A DNA stretch of 64,000 bases, taken from the NCBI GenBank assembly GCA_037447655.1, contig JBBHKE010001207.1, forward strand, positions 155,942 through 219,941, read 5' to 3'. Position 1 is the stretch's first letter. Each line of letters starts with the position of its first letter. Shown here piece by piece: positions 19,834 through 32,937 of the stretch. The notes under the pieces are model-generated. The model saw only the letters and a list, made by a program, of their open reading frames with translations, ran no database searches and had not been told where the DNA came from. Made by a program: the position numbers and the translations under genes. Source of the DNA: Zygnema cylindricum (lineage: Eukaryota > Streptophyta > Zygnematophyceae > Zygnematales > Zygnemataceae).

Positions 19834-22800
19834 TCATCCTTTATCATCTCCCAACTTTTGTTTTGCTTTTTGTATAACTTTGGATATACCGGGATCATCA
19901 GAAGCTTCGAAAAAAAAACCTCGTTTTCGGGCGTCCTCGATAAGATTTCGCCACGTGGTATCTCCGGTACATAAAGTGAGAGAATGTCCCACAATCCACA
20001 CTACATGACGTCCTCTGGTTATAGCAACATTAAGCCTGCAAATTGATTCGTATTCGCGTGTTATATTTAGTTAAATTTATTTTCGATTTATTTTTCCATT
20101 TGCGAGGGAAGAGACAACCGTCGCATTATAGGACACAACCCCGTTTATCTGTTATTTTCACCTCTTTGTATTATTTGTACTTGTACGAATGGTTTTGACT
20201 TTTATGTACGAAGGAAATTAAGATGGAAGTCCTATGGTAAATCTGTAAGTGTATTAAAGTTTATTATAAATATCCTACAGCCATGCGAATGATGAATGTA
20301 ATATTTTCGGGACTAAAAAGCTGACGACTTACATGTTTAACTAGTTACATAGAAAATTAAGAAATAAATCACTTTAACCTACAAGTTTAGATCCATGTAG
20401 AGTAAATTATTGTCAGTCTAATATTGGCAGAAATACAGGAACTGACAGCTTGATATATGTAGATTACGCTTGCTTAATATTTACACAAAAGCTTGGTGCT
20501 TAATTCCATCATTATTACCCAAAAAGTGTATGTTTCAGTGAATATTTCTTTGATAATACACCGTAATATAAAAACGTTTCTTCATAGAGGAAACTTTGTT
20601 CAGTATAACTTATTGGAGAAATGAATCCAAAATCAAATAAAACCATGATAATAATGAAATAAACCGAACACGAGCAAGAAAAAATGTTTATCCGATTAAC
20701 AGGATCCAATCCTTAAATGTTAAGAAAAAACAAAGAATAGAAGAAACTTTGAAATAAAAATGGATTATCGCCGATATGGAATTTGTTGGTCCCAGACCGA
20801 TATATCGGAATCTCTGACCGTTCGATAACCGATAACTATCGGTATCGGTGTTATCGCGATAAGTTTTTTACCGATACACAACACTACTAAATACGCTTAA
20901 GGGGGAAAATTCAAAAACCAAACAGGCTATAAAAAAATAGATGATAATCAAGACAAAACTCACCTTCTTTTGTCGCTCAAGAAACCAATTTTGCCTTCAG
21001 GATTTGCTCTCACTGCAGAAAAGATGATGACATCTCTCTCCCTCCCTTGAAATCCATCAACAGATTTCACTTCCACCTTCAAATTCGAATCTAATTTTGT
21101 CAACGAGAGGGATTGAAGTTGTTTCTCAAGTTCTTCCACTTGACTGGTGTAAGGCGTGATCAGTCCCACATCTGTGCCTTGAGTTCCACTGTTGTTACAC
21201 TCTACACCAAAAAAATAAAAAAACAAATGAAGCCGGAGAAAACTTGACGAGACGAGCATGTTACAACATTGAAACCTTTTTCAGGTTAAAAACGCATTTC
21301 TGATTCAGCAATAACATTGAAAGTAGTCTCCACCGTTAATCCCTCCGGGGCATTTTATTAGTATTAATGCAGGATTAGAATCAATAAAACTAGTTAGGCC
21401 TTTAATTATTGTTGTAAAAGACTATTTATGATTTTTAGTTTAAAAAAAATGAATGACCAATTGGTTTTATCGACTCTAATAACAATGAACGGTGCATTAG
21501 ACTCTATCCCACAATTATCAACGAACACCTAAGAGTATAATAAGTCAGGATGAAAACCAATAATACTATGTTAAGGTAAGGTGGTCTTCTTGTCCACTCC
21601 TTTAATTAGTGTTGCTAATATTATTTTGTGATTGTTGGTATAAAAAAGCTCACGATTGAACAACACTTTCCATCACTATCAGAATTAATAACTCTGGTTT
21701 GGTTAAGATGAGCTGTGCTGTCCAACCATCATTTACAGTGGTTAATACTAATACCACATTAACGCTCATAACTCACTAACTCTGACAGCGATGAGAAGTG
21801 TAGCTTATCAACTCTAAAAGCGGTGAACTTGAACTTTAGCATAAAGATACGACAAGGAGGAACCCATTTTCTTAAACCCTCATTTCTCCCTTTCCACAAT
21901 TCAAAAATTTCCCAATTCCCAATTCTCGAAAAAGAAATCCCAAACATTTCTTTCCACTCACCTATTCTCAAACGCTCGACTAGATGAGCCACGACAGCAG
22001 CCTCCACATCATTATAAATACTCGTCCCTTCTCTTTTTTCCAAACCTTCACTCACATTGATAAAAGCATACGCCCCAAACAGTTTTTCTTGGTAACTTCT
22101 GTGACGCTCGGCTTTGATCACATTTGGTCCATCTTCAACTTTACCATCGTAAAAATACTTACATGGCCAATGACTTATAGAAGGATTCATTCTATATTGT
22201 ACTCCTAAAAGAACAGATTTGTAACCATTTTTTTGTAGGCGCTCAAACAAGCTCCTCCCATATCCCTTTTGGTTCGAAACCTGGAAACAAAAAAGTGACA
22301 TTGATATATTATGATTGATATGATCACATGAAAACTAACCCTGTAGGCAAAATTGAAACAAACGTTAGTGCCATAGAGTCACAAACTTGAAAATAGTGAG
22401 TCAGAGGATACCTAAGACTTTACAGTAAATTACTAGTTTACGGGTTACGACTTCTAGTTGATTACAAGTTCACAAAAATCTGCTTACCTGACTGATAATT
22501 GTTGCTGGAAGTTGTTTAGGGTCTCCAACAAGGACGGTTTGTTTAATTCCCCATATTTGTAATCCTATAATTGATTCTGCTTCCACTAATTGAGCAGCTT
22601 CATCAACAAGAAGTAAGTCAAATTTTCCTGCTTCTCTCACAAGAAATTTCCCAGCTGATGAAGTGGTACAAAATAATAACGACACTCGAGACAAACATTT
22701 TAAAGTTATCTTATCTTTTGACGAGTTTACAGGAATTTCTCGAATAGCAAATCCTGGCTCGGATTTCAATGCCTCGTACAAATTACTTCGGAGCTCTTGA

Positions 22801-24921
22801 AAAAACATACTGCGATTACCGAATTTGGTGGTCAATTTTTCTTTTGCTCTTTCGACATTTGACGCTTTACAGTTACTGCTTTCAGTTAACCATGACTCGA
22901 ATTCAGCAGAACTGACATTCCGTAGAAGAATCAGTTTAAGGATAGAGTTCGCAGCATCGACAGCTTTAAGTATCTTCTCACAATCATTGTCGCAAAGAAA
23001 GGCACTCGGCAAATCAAAGCATAAAGAACGACCACACGCCTTCATTTGTTGAGCTAAAGGTTTAAATTTATCCCGAAAAAAATCCAAAAGGCTAGGCTCC
23101 TTCGCTACTTGAACAACACGTTCTACTATTGTATTCCCCTTCTCACCCATTTCCACTTCAATATCTTTCAAATATTTATCGTATTCCAATAAGCCAAATT
23201 CTAAAAGGGTTAAGGCAGATTTAGCTGTTGCCGCCCAGCCTGTGCGTAAATTTAAAGCTTTATAAAGCCGTTTTGTTCGATCATTTTCAGTGAAAGGCCC
23301 AAAAAAAATATCCCCAAGTGGACCATTGACCGGAATTCGTTCCTCATTTCCAATCATGGCAACATCACCTTTCCGAGGAGATTTGAACTTTCGTAAACCA
23401 CCTCCACTCAATTTTTGTTCGTTTAAAAAATCTCCAAACTGTGACTGTCCAATATTGTCGAAGTATTTTAAAAAACGTAAAGCAATCTCAGAAACAGCAA
23501 CATTGGTCGGGGCAGAAACAACGGCTCGAAATCCAGAGCTACATACTATAGATAATAAAGTTGCAACTGTAGAGGTTTTCCCTGTCCCTGGAGGTCCTTG
23601 TATTAATTGTACCTGTTTTTTCCAATATACAGATTTCGAATCTTCGTCGTTAAATTTCTTGCTAATACAGTCTCTATATTCCACACTTCTGTACAAAAGG
23701 CCTTTTAAAACACGAGATATTGCTTTCATCTGATAATCATTTAAACCGTAATTTGTACCATAAACTTGAGCATTTTCTGCTAGGATTTGATCACTTTTAG
23801 ATAACGGTGGGTCACTTTCTTCAACATCCTCCAGTGACATTTTGTTTCCCTCACTTTTTTGTTCGTCGCTTATTTTACACCAAAAAAGGCTGTCATCCGT
23901 TGATATCACCTCTCCCTTTATGAATCCGTTTGGTGAAAAAGAAATATGATACAATTGTTTTGTAAGCTGCAGAGTAAATTTTTCAAGTTCGTGGTTTAAT
24001 TTTGTTGCAAGCAAGAGGAACTGCCACAAAGAATTTCAAAAAAAAAGATGGATTTGTGATTAAAATGTTCAAAATTTTGTAGAAGTTTGCGATATCATCA
24101 ACCACTATCATTAACATGGAACATAAACTGATTCAACCATTTGCAATTTTATTAACCACTTCATAATTTACACACTGGCTCGCAATAATAATTGAACCAA
24201 CATTCTAATAAGTGATTTTCATAAATTCACGTTTTCATCATCGTCAACATGGGCCATATTATTTTTTTACCAACACTATATTTGAACCCATGTTGGCAGA
24301 TGGTAGGTGTCAACAAACCAGTTGAGGACTTAAAACTTGTCTTTTACTCGGGAACATAATTTAAGTTTTAGTTTCACAAACAAATCAGATTTGACCATAA
24401 TTCAAACACAAAAACATTTTTGTTTTCCCGAGGAGGAAAAATTCTTGAAAAGAACCAACTTCCAAAAGGTGGGGAAGGCGCCCTCATTTTTAGAAAGAAT
24501 ATATGCATATTAAATAATCTTTTTGTTTTTTTACTTCATTGTTTTGTCCTTTCAAGCACAAAAAGATTTTGAGCAATAATCACAACCAAAGGATTGTGGG
24601 AAGAGTTCAAGTACTTCATGTATATTTCGTGCTCTTTTACTTTTTCTTTTTTTTGTTTTCGTTATTGTTTAACACCATGATGAAGAAAAGCCCAAACCTG
24701 ACACTCTGATTTTGCACCTGTGAATCTCCGCAAAAGACGAAGAGAATCATCATAGTAACCCTCCTGATTCAATCAAACCATTAAAACATTTTAGTCCTTA
24801 ATGTCAAAATCTTAATTTACCTTAAATTATCATCCACAATTAATAAATCGCTCGCAATTGTTGCACATAGATTGAACAGGTTCATCAGTTTCACAGAAGC
24901 ATATATATAAATATATATATA

Positions 24922-24980
<59 letters not shown>

Positions 24981-27483
24981 TTTTTTTCTATTTCACAAAT
25001 TGAACACATTGACCAACTTTTGTCCTGCCCCTAGAAGAAACAATCAAATTTACATGTAAAAGGTACAAACTAGATTTACATGTCGTTCTAGTTCACAAAT
25101 TGAAACTCAAGGACGAGAATTGAGAGCTGGAAAAAGACAAAAAGCTGGAAAAAGACAAAGCTAAGCTGTTTCAACATACCTTTTCAAAAATGGTTGTGAT
25201 ATCATCGAAGACGACCAAGGAAATATTTTTCACGGATAATTTACCTTGGGTTATCCAGCGCTTAATTTTTCCTGGAGTCCCGATAATAACAGGGCTCTCT
25301 AAAAGTTTATGGGATGAGTCAGAAAACAAGTAAATAAAATTTGAAGTTACGGAGGTACTGGAACTGACAGCCAGTTGTCGTAACAGACTTTGTGACTGCA
25401 AGGAAAATGACAAAAAAAACAGAGTCAAGAAAATACAGGAAAAAAAATAAAAAATACAGATAGTGCAAGAATCTAGAGTAAAAGCATACAGAATGCAAAA
25501 AATTACAGGAGAGAAGATACAGAAAATACTGAAATTTCAGAAAAACAAGTCAGAAACAAGTTCAAAATACTTCCTTTTATCACCATCATGGCAAAAAACA
25601 AAAAGTATAAAAACAGGAAGGAGAATGCGAAACAGTTCAAAAATTACTATTTATGATATAAGTTGCCGTACCTTTTCAACGAGTTCCTGTGTTGCACAAA
25701 GACACAAAGCCTGTGAAATTTTCGAATTTTCATTTATTTGTTTGAGTAAGGCCAATAAAGCACAAAAACTTTTTCCCGATGCTTTTGGAGCCTCGGCCAA
25801 TATATGAAAATTAGGGGTTGAACCAATCATAGAAAGACACGTTTTCTGGAAATCGTTGACCTTTACATCATTAGTCACCTGGAAAACCGGAAAAAAACCA
25901 GAAAAGGGAGGGTCGACATTTAAAAAATACAAGAAATTGACAAAAATGTGGAAAGTTTCACCAGGACTTCAGGATGGAAAAGAAAAGAAACTTGAAAACA
26001 CAATATGAGTAACGTGCAAAGAAAACAGATACTTGATAACCTGTCTTATGAAGTCTGTCTTAGGAAGTCTAACAACATAAACACTTTACTCCAATAAAAA
26101 GGGAACCAAATATATTGAAACAAGGTAAACATATTGCTCACCTTGTTAACATTTTCACCAATTTGGTCACAAATAACTTCTTTCATTATCTCCAAACTTG
26201 TCGGTATAAAATCATCACCACTCTCCTTTAACTGTTTTAAAGGATTTTGTAAAGCTGACCAAATTCTCAAAGACGTGGCGAGAGAATCTACTACAGTAAG
26301 GTACCACGTTGTCTTTTTATCAGTCAACGCATTATATTCTGGCCCTCCTTTTGGCGCAAAGAGAAAAGCATTCAGTAATTGGTTAGAGTTACATTCTGCT
26401 GAATTACTGCCCCTTAATACTCCCAATGTGTAAAAAAATCCTGGTATTAAAAGGTCGTCTATATGTTGAGGCTTCAAACTGGACAACAAAATAAGGTCGG
26501 TCGGCTTCAATTTTACACCCAGCGTTGTTTGATCCTCGACAACCGTGAAAAATAAATTGTGAAAATCATCAATAGAACCCGGTATTGTTTTCAATTCTTG
26601 ATTCTGGACTCGAGAGCATGGCAAAGTTGAGACTGTCTCCAGACTTTGTTGTAGTTTTGCTCTACATTCTTCTATCAACGGCATAATAAAGCTTTCCAAA
26701 TAAGCTTCAAGGGATCGAAACGTCTCTGGAATCCACTCCACCTGCCAACAAAACAAGGTAAACAGTAAATATAGATGTACATGTATATGTTAGAATATAT
26801 ATACAAATATACATATATATAGATATGTGTGTGTGAGTGTATATATTAACATCAGTTGAATTGTACAACTAGCCACGGCTCTCTGTCATGACATCAGAAT
26901 CATGACAAACTAAAGATGTAGAAAGTACTACCCATATTTTCCAGCTATGAATGTTTAAAGAAAGAGGCATTAACAAAAGTGTTGAAATGACTCAGTATAT
27001 ATTCATGAGTGATCACATAATCATGAACTTAAAGACATCCAAATAAACAAATAAATAAACAACTTCGACCATCTAACGTGCAAGTAAACTACACCGCCCA
27101 TCACTACCAGAATTAATTTCGCTAAAACTTTAATTATTTTCCGCTCATTATGGACCACTTAACTAGATACTGCTATTAACACACACCAAAACATGATCTT
27201 GGGTTCAAAAAAGGGTCACTCAAATTAGCGTTATTAACTACAAAATAGCCATGAAAGGCGATAAACTCACCTTGTCCACAAAAAGACAAGAGTTTGCGAT
27301 TTGTTCCACTCGCCACGTCAAAACGTGGCTCTCAAGAATATCTTCATTTTTACATTTCCCAGTTTTTTCCAGAGATACATCTTTTATGAGTTCGGACAAA
27401 TAATCGAAGTATGAATCGTATTTTTTGGAATTTTCTGCCCTTTGTTGAGGACAATTTTTTTTTATTCCTTTCCCAAAATCCAT
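19834..27483 (-). CDS. Helicase gene 1: DEAD-like/SEN1-like SF1 helicase, short paralogue
   Basis: Nine exons: 27483-27271, 26741-26142, 25878-25672, 25395-25180, 24763-24698, 24020-22488, 22280-21962, 21201-20964, 20035-19834. All junctions are GT-AG and in phase, giving 1197 residues. Residues about 72-271 match the plant SEN1-like N-terminal domain ([18 protein letters not shown], then [11 protein letters not shown]). Residues about 272-450 are a degenerate DEAD-box RecA1. Residues about 520-1165 are SEN1/UPF1-type, with Walker A GPPGTGKT (about 577), [27 protein letters not shown] and NVAITRGRH all present. The frame stops soon after (KQKLGDDKG). Compared with gene 2 it lacks the first about 190 residues and the whole UvrD-TPR half. 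The role is probably nucleic-acid unwinding in RNA metabolism (inferred). The start ATG at 27483 follows a possible acceptor, so an upstream exon cannot be excluded. Confidence 0.85.
20757..20885. repeat. CGATA-rich palindromic repeat in an intron of helicase gene 1
   Basis: Contains ACCGATATATCGG and AACCGATAACTATCGGTA. It matches sequence flanking the MITE at 10940-11162 and therefore shows the uninterrupted form of that site. Confidence 0.7.
21440..21790. repeat. Decayed MITE-like sequences in an intron of helicase gene 1
   Basis: Fragments such as CTAATAACAATGAACGGTG near 21477 and CTGACAGCGATGAGAAGTGTAG near 21782 resemble degraded ends of the CACCGC family. Boundaries are not clear. 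Confidence 0.4.
24899..24977. repeat. AT dinucleotide microsatellite in intron
   Basis: Almost uninterrupted AT/ATAT repeats for about 75 bp. Confidence 0.9.
27089..27237. repeat. Probable degraded CACCGC-family MITE end
   Basis: Starts CTACACCGCCCATCACTACC, a diverged copy of the family terminus, in the first intron of helicase gene 1. The right end is not clear. Confidence 0.4.
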
Positions 27484-27499
27484 TACCTGGATGAGGGGA

Positions 27500-28115
27500 G
27501 TCAAAGTGAAGAAGCAAAGAGAGAAAAAAGTAGTATAGAAGGAGGGAGGATTAAAAACAGGAGAGAAGGGAGAGGGGGGAGAAAAAGGAGGAAAAGAGTA
27601 GAAAATTAGTGAATTAAGAAATAAGGCTGTAAAGAGAAGTCCAAAAAATTTCGGTTGAGTTTCCTAGTGGGTTACACCTCTGTTAGTGTCATGGGTTTCT
27701 TTTTGTCTTTTCTCCAAAGTCAAAATCCATTTATTATGCTGTCCGGGTTTTTCTTTAAACAGTTTTATATGATGCTTATCATGTAAAAGCAATATATATA
27801 TATATATATATATTTTATTTTTTTTGTTTAACTGGCCACGACCAATATCTTTTTAACCATTTAGTTCAACCATTATATTTCAACCAATAAATTTTAACCA
27901 TTATATTTCACAACCTATTTGGAATTCAATTACTTTACCTCCTTTTCATGGTACTAAAACTTATCTGGTTTTCTTAAAATTTTGTTCTTTATATTGTAAA
28001 ATTAATGTGTCTCTAATTCTGATGTCTCAAAATTGACTTTCAAACAAAAAAAAAAAAAAACCTCTCCCTGAACTATGTTTTGTGACAAAGCTATATCAAT
28101 TTGTGAAAAGAATTT

Positions 28116-28183
<68 letters not shown>

Positions 28184-28897
28184 GGAGAATTAACAGATTT
28201 AGTGTGGTTCAGATGTGTGTACACTTTTCTATTCCGATTTCTTCCTGACCATAAACTTACAAAACCCTGGAAAAACCCTGAAACGTCATTAGATTTATTT
28301 ATTTATTATTATTATTTATTTTTTTTCTGTGCTTGCTGCTGCTCCTGACAAAAGGAACAAGTTGCGTAGAAACAGTCAAAGTAAAATTATGATATTTTAA
28401 ATAACCAATAATAAAATGCGTATTATATGGACAGCAGAATATAGAAATTCCACGAGAAAAAATTAAAGGCTTTGTTTATTTATTCTTGAAGTAATTTGAA
28501 ATCCTAGAACAAAACCCTAAAACACAAAATTTTCAAGTTTCCTGCATGGTTTGCCACTCGTTTTCGGAATTTAACAAGTGTTTGTTTAATTATAGGGCCG
28601 ACTAAAATAAACCAAAGTAAAAAAAATTACTTGAAAAGGCTGTAATACATGAATAAAAATCGTCAAAATTCCAGAAAGAAATTGCCAAAAGCGAAGAGTT
28701 TTGACTGTTATGTTTTTGAACAAGAGAAGACCAGTTCGTTTCAATGAAGTTCAAATTCAAATTCTTGACTTGTTGCAGGTCTGGTGACATCTGCAATTCT
28801 GCATCATAGATACCGTAGTGTTAGCGATATATCGGATGCGATACGTGTTTCGTATCGAATAGAACGCTCCTAAAACTTGTTTCCACGCTACAGCAGA
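27500..28897. other. Upstream region of helicase gene 1, no further exon recognised
   Basis: Contains TA microsatellites (27791-27813 and 28128-28182), purine-rich stretches near 27540-27600 and AT-rich DNA. I looked for the N-terminal module of gene 2 (motif [10 protein letters not shown]) on the minus strand and did not find it. The frame at 28602-28796 has no recognisable domain. Confidence 0.5.
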
Positions 28898-29107
28898 GCA
28901 GAGGTCGCAAAAGTCAAAATTTTACATAACCGAAACCGACCGTTTTTTTTTTTCAAAATCTGAGTAACCGACGTCCGACCGGGTTATGCCACGCTCCAAA
29001 ATTGTTAACCGTTAACCGACCGGCGTTTACGAAAATAAAAGTTAACCGAAACTCGATTTCTCGCGACTAACCGTGCTCGCCCGTAACCGAAAAAGTACAA
29101 AATTAAC

Positions 29108-30602
29108 TACACCGCCAATCGTTATTAGCGTGTAAGTTTTTTTAGCGTATAAAAATAATTACCGTGGTGTACGCTATTTAAGAATTTAAAAATTTTGGAA
29201 AAAATCATACATTCTAAGGGTACGTCCCCATGTATTAAAGTACATACTTTTCTCTGTCTTTTTGCCCTAAAATTCAAGGAACATTGAAAAAAACTTTAAC
29301 CGTACGAAAAAATTATGTTTACCAAATTAAAGTATACGTCAATTCATACTTTGGATGTACGACATGTTTGTCGTTATGTGAACGCATTTTGGCGTTTTCC
29401 CCTTTTCGACCCCCCGGGCAAGAGAATCCAGCCCAAAAAATAACTTTTCCAAAATCACCTCGAGAAGGTGATTTTAGGGAAGTACAGCGAATGAAAAACG
29501 AACCACACACGCGCTACACGATTTGTAAAATTTTTGGACGAGGGAGAGTCCTCGCTATTTTTCTCCGTACCCGTCACGCGCTATGTACGGAAAAAAATTT
29601 GCAGGGGTCTCGAACTTCCACTTGAATTCATGGGTCCTTTGCATAATTTTTCGCCGTCGCGCCTCTCCTCTCTCCCTCTCACACTATCGCTTGTATCTCA
29701 CACTTTTTAGAATGAGACACGACAATATTGGTATAAAATGAAAGATCTTTAAAAATATATATTTTTTGAATTTTTTTACTTTTTTATTTAATGGCAAATC
29801 GAGTGAGAACAGTAGAAAAAGCGAAATCGGGAAACCATGGCGGAAAGTTATTGAATCAGTGACGTCGACGTTGTCACAAGTGAGCGTGACGTCACAATAT
29901 CACCAAACCCTAAACATCTACGATTTCACAAAAATCTAGACGTCTACAACTGTCGCTGTTTTTGTTGGCGTCACTAATCGTCCGAAGTTTCGAAGTCGTC
30001 TTCAGTCGTCTTCAGTCGTCATCAGTAGTACCTTGCATCTACAACCGTCACATTTCAAAGTTCCGATTTCATATTTTCACATAGGGACGCTCTTCAAAGT
30101 AGTACGGAGAATCTATACTAAAGTCCAAAATACTTTGCCAAAGTACCGATTACATGGGAACGTACCCTAATTGTTTGGTTATGGTAATTTGGAACTTTGA
30201 AAAAAAAAATGTCGGTCGCAAACATGCTTACACTAATATAGGTCTCCGTACAAAATCTGACAAATCGTACACAAATCGTATATTCACACGGTCGAAACGC
30301 GGTTGTTGGACGAATATGTGCGAGCGGGATTTTTTACGACCTGGTTTTTTTTCCTTTTTAGAACGCACATTTTCATGCGTTCGCGGTTACTAAAACTAAT
30401 TTATTGTAATTTTTAACTTAAAAAGGTACATTTATGTACGGTCTAACATTGACCGTACACCACTCTATTTAAGAGACAACGTACTGAAAATAACCCTAAA
30501 TAGAATAAAGAAAAAATAAGAATGAATAACACTAATGGAGATTAAAAAAAAAAAAAGCGGGACGGAATTAGCGTACACAACGCTAATAATGATTGGCGGT
30601 GT
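29108..30602. mobile_element. CACCGC-family MITE split by a Harbinger-like insertion
   Basis: Without the 950-bp insert this is a reverse-complement copy of 13795-14328. Left end TACACCGCCAATCGTTATTA, right end ...AATGATTGGCGGTGTA. The right boundary may be off by a base. Confidence 0.85.
29218..30167. mobile_element. Harbinger-like MITE with TAA target duplication, copy 2
   Basis: 950 bp with inverted termini GGGTACGTYCCCATGTA, flanked on both sides by TAA (29215-29217 and 30168-30170). The uninterrupted site ATTCTAATTGTTTGG exists, inverted, near 14213-14227 in the sibling MITE. It carries the palindrome, GTGACGTCACAA and TAGACGTCTACAAC blocks shared with 11732-12717. There is no transposase frame. 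A 3-bp TAA duplication and GGG termini fit the PIF/Harbinger superfamily. Confidence 0.85.
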
Positions 30603-30643
30603 AATGTACAACTTATGAATAAGCCAATAATGATGATTTGTCA

Positions 30644-30830
30644 CTTTCCCTAAGATTTGCGAAATGAATAGTGTACTACCGTGTCAGATTTGCGACGCTT
30701 TGTCGCGTTCCCTAAGATTTGCGAAATGAATAGTGTATTATCGTGTCAGATTTGCGACGCTTAGTCGCGTTCCTAAAGATTTGCAAAATGAATAGTGTAA
30801 CTATCGTGTCAGATATGCGACGCTAATCAT
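30644..30830. repeat. 62-bp tandem repeat, three copies
   Basis: Each unit contains AAGATTTGCGAAATGAATAG, then GTGTCAGATTTGCGACGCT and GTCGCGTT. Units differ by a few bases. Confidence 0.85.
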
Positions 30831-31284
30831 GATGTCACGTACTTCCATGATACAAAAAAGTACAAAGTACTATAATGTTGGATTGTATGGACGGTACAGA
30901 ATTTTCATTTTTTATTTATTTTTTGGTTAACCGACTGTAACCGACCATTCTTTTTTTTTTCTGGTGAATCAACCGACCGCAACAGCTCGACACTCAAAAT
31001 TTGGCAACCGAATCCGTTCCGGAACCAGCGCGGGCGGTCGGTCGGTTAATGGTCGGTCACGGTTTTGGTTGACCGTTTGCGACCTCTGCAGTAGAGGTCA
31101 CAATCGGGCATTCGAATCCGTACCCAATCCGTACCCGGGCAGCCGCGTCGTATCCGGAACGGATTGGGGTGCCAAATTTTGGGGGCAAGTCGGATTCGGC
31201 CGGATGATTCAAACAAATAAAAAATTTGGGTAAGGTCGAGTAAGCAAAAAACAAAAAAAATGGAGGTTTTGTTGGTAAGTCCAC

Positions 31285-31504
31285 TACAGCGTGGATCGCT
31301 ATTAGCTTTAATGTTTTTTTCGTCTCTTATTTCATTTTCCTCCGTACACACTTGTCCGATTGTAGATCCAACGGATGCGATTGAAAAGTAAGATTCTCAG
31401 CTTCCGATTGGCGATCTCAAATTGAAAATCGGATAAGTGTGTACACATAGAAGGTGTTTTGAGTGGTGAAAAAAGTTTTAACCCTAATAGCGATTTAAGG
31501 TGTA
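31285..31504. mobile_element. Short CACCGC-family MITE
   Basis: About 220 bp; left end TACAGCGTGGATCGCTATTA, right end ...AATAGCGATTTAAGGTGTA. The interior (CCTCCGTACACACTTGTCCG) corresponds to the MITE at 10940-11162 in inverse orientation. Confidence 0.7.
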
Positions 31505-31651
31505 GTGTCCATACTATCCAACATTATTATGCTTTGTATCCGTGGTATCGTGGAAGAAAACAAAGAACCTGATAATTACAAATTTCACCTAGAAAGTAGG
31601 CGTCATCACCAACGTCACGAATCCCACCACAAAGTCATTGGCACGATATAA

Positions 31652-32399
31652 GTGTACGTCCCCATATGGCCAAGTACGAGTTTTTTTTCTGTCGTTTTCC
31701 TTTAAAACTTAGCGTCGTACCGCCTAAGTTGCGACAGTACAAAAATTGCAAATTTGTAGAGTACAATTTGCGTCATCTCGAACTTAAGATCTACAAAAAT
31801 TTGTAGTCTTGTGTTTTTCGACCCACTGTCACGTCATCTTCAAACTTATCATAAAACACATCGGGGATGCATTTTAAATAGAGTAGAACCGTTTACACAA
31901 ATAGGAAAACATATTCCCATTTGTGAAAAGTTTTCAAAAGTTTTTGACAATTGAAAAAAATACGAGTTGTTCGTTTTTGTCCGCGTGCACCTTGTACTGT
32001 TTTTTTCGAAGGAGTCTCGATGGTGCAGTGTCATTTCACGTAACGGTGAAAAATTTGCTAAGTCATGGCGGCCGGACATGAGAGGTTTACACAAAGGCAT
32101 GAGCCACGGCTGCAAGGCTGTATGTCCACGATCTCACGCAATGACATGCGACATGCTAAATCGTTTCAAAAATTACGATGTGCTTTGCGACTCTTCAAAA
32201 AGTTTCAAAAAATACGGTGCGGCAAGACGGATTGTACACGTTGACAGTTGTCACGAGCATTGTCGACGTATACAATCGTCACAGAGTTAAGTAACAATTT
32301 CGAGTAAACACATAGAGACACTTGAAATCCGGGTCCGTCGGATTCCGCGCTAAAAAACAAAGCAAGTTCGCTAAGTTACAAGTACATGGGGTCGTACCT
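31652..32399. mobile_element. Harbinger-like MITE, copy 3 (decayed)
   Basis: The left end is GTGTACGTCCCCATAT after TAA. The right end is ACATGGGGTCGTACCT before TAA. It shares the CTGTCGTTTTCC block with the other copies. Its central palindrome is degraded. Confidence 0.65.
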
Positions 32400-32689
32400 T
32401 AAGTCATTTAACATTATTCATTTCGCAATATCTTACTGGAAGATAGAGGCTTTAACTAATTCTGTACTTATTCGGGTACGGGTAGTCGCGACAAATCGAG
32501 TTTCGGTTAAGTTTTTTTTTTGTAAACGCGTATCGGGTAAGGGTAACAACTTAAGAGCGTCTTTTAACGCGATCGGATTTCGGGTGTTCAGATTTTGAAA
32601 AAAAAAATGTCGGATTCAGATACTTGAAATGTTGACTTGTGACCTCTACGTTACAGTACACACTAGGTACGTTACAAGTTTCGCCCGTT

Positions 32690-32937
32690 GTAGTGCCCTA
32701 CAAATATGCACGCGATATTCTAACGGATTGCGATGCGTGCTATGTGGGGACGTATAATAGCTCAAAATTTTTACAGTACAATACGGTAAAGTTCTAACTC
32801 TTCGATTTTGTTCGAACTACAGGGAATACTTAATCTTCGTTCAATTTGAGTTTTCAGTATGATCACTACGAAAGTCCAGAGGGAAACAAAATTGCGCACT
32901 TTGGTCGATAATGGCTTGCGATGCCGATCTACTCGTA
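32690..32937. repeat. Direct repeat, left copy (about 250 bp)
   Basis: Aligns with 33690-33950: both contain GATGCGTGCTATGTGG, then TACAATACGGTA, TTTTCAGTATGATCA and GCGATGCCGATCTAC. Confidence 0.8.

Larger units (their letters stand above)
28898..31089. mobile_element. Non-autonomous element with AGAGGTCGC termini, hosting two nested insertions
   Basis: The left terminus is GCAGAGGTCGCAAA and the right terminus is its inverted copy ending GCGACCTCTGC. Inside lies a CACCGC MITE (29108-about 30602), which itself contains a Harbinger-like element (29218-30167). The net length of the host element is about 0.7 kb. Related sequences stand at 31091-32649 and 32938-33392. It codes for nothing. Confidence 0.6.
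31091..32649. mobile_element. Second AGAGGTC-terminus element, with two nested insertions
   Basis: Perfect 13-bp inverted termini GTAGAGGTCACAA at 31091-31103 and 32637-32649. It abuts the previous element. It contains a short MITE (31285-31504) and a third Harbinger-like copy (31652-32399). Confidence 0.7.

Noticed and set aside
19556-20008. Plus-strand frame of 150 codons
   Set aside because: Antisense shadow of the last exon and 3' region of helicase gene 1.
22825-23733. Plus-strand frames inside helicase gene 1 exon 6
   Set aside because: Antisense to a well-supported helicase exon; no independent domain.
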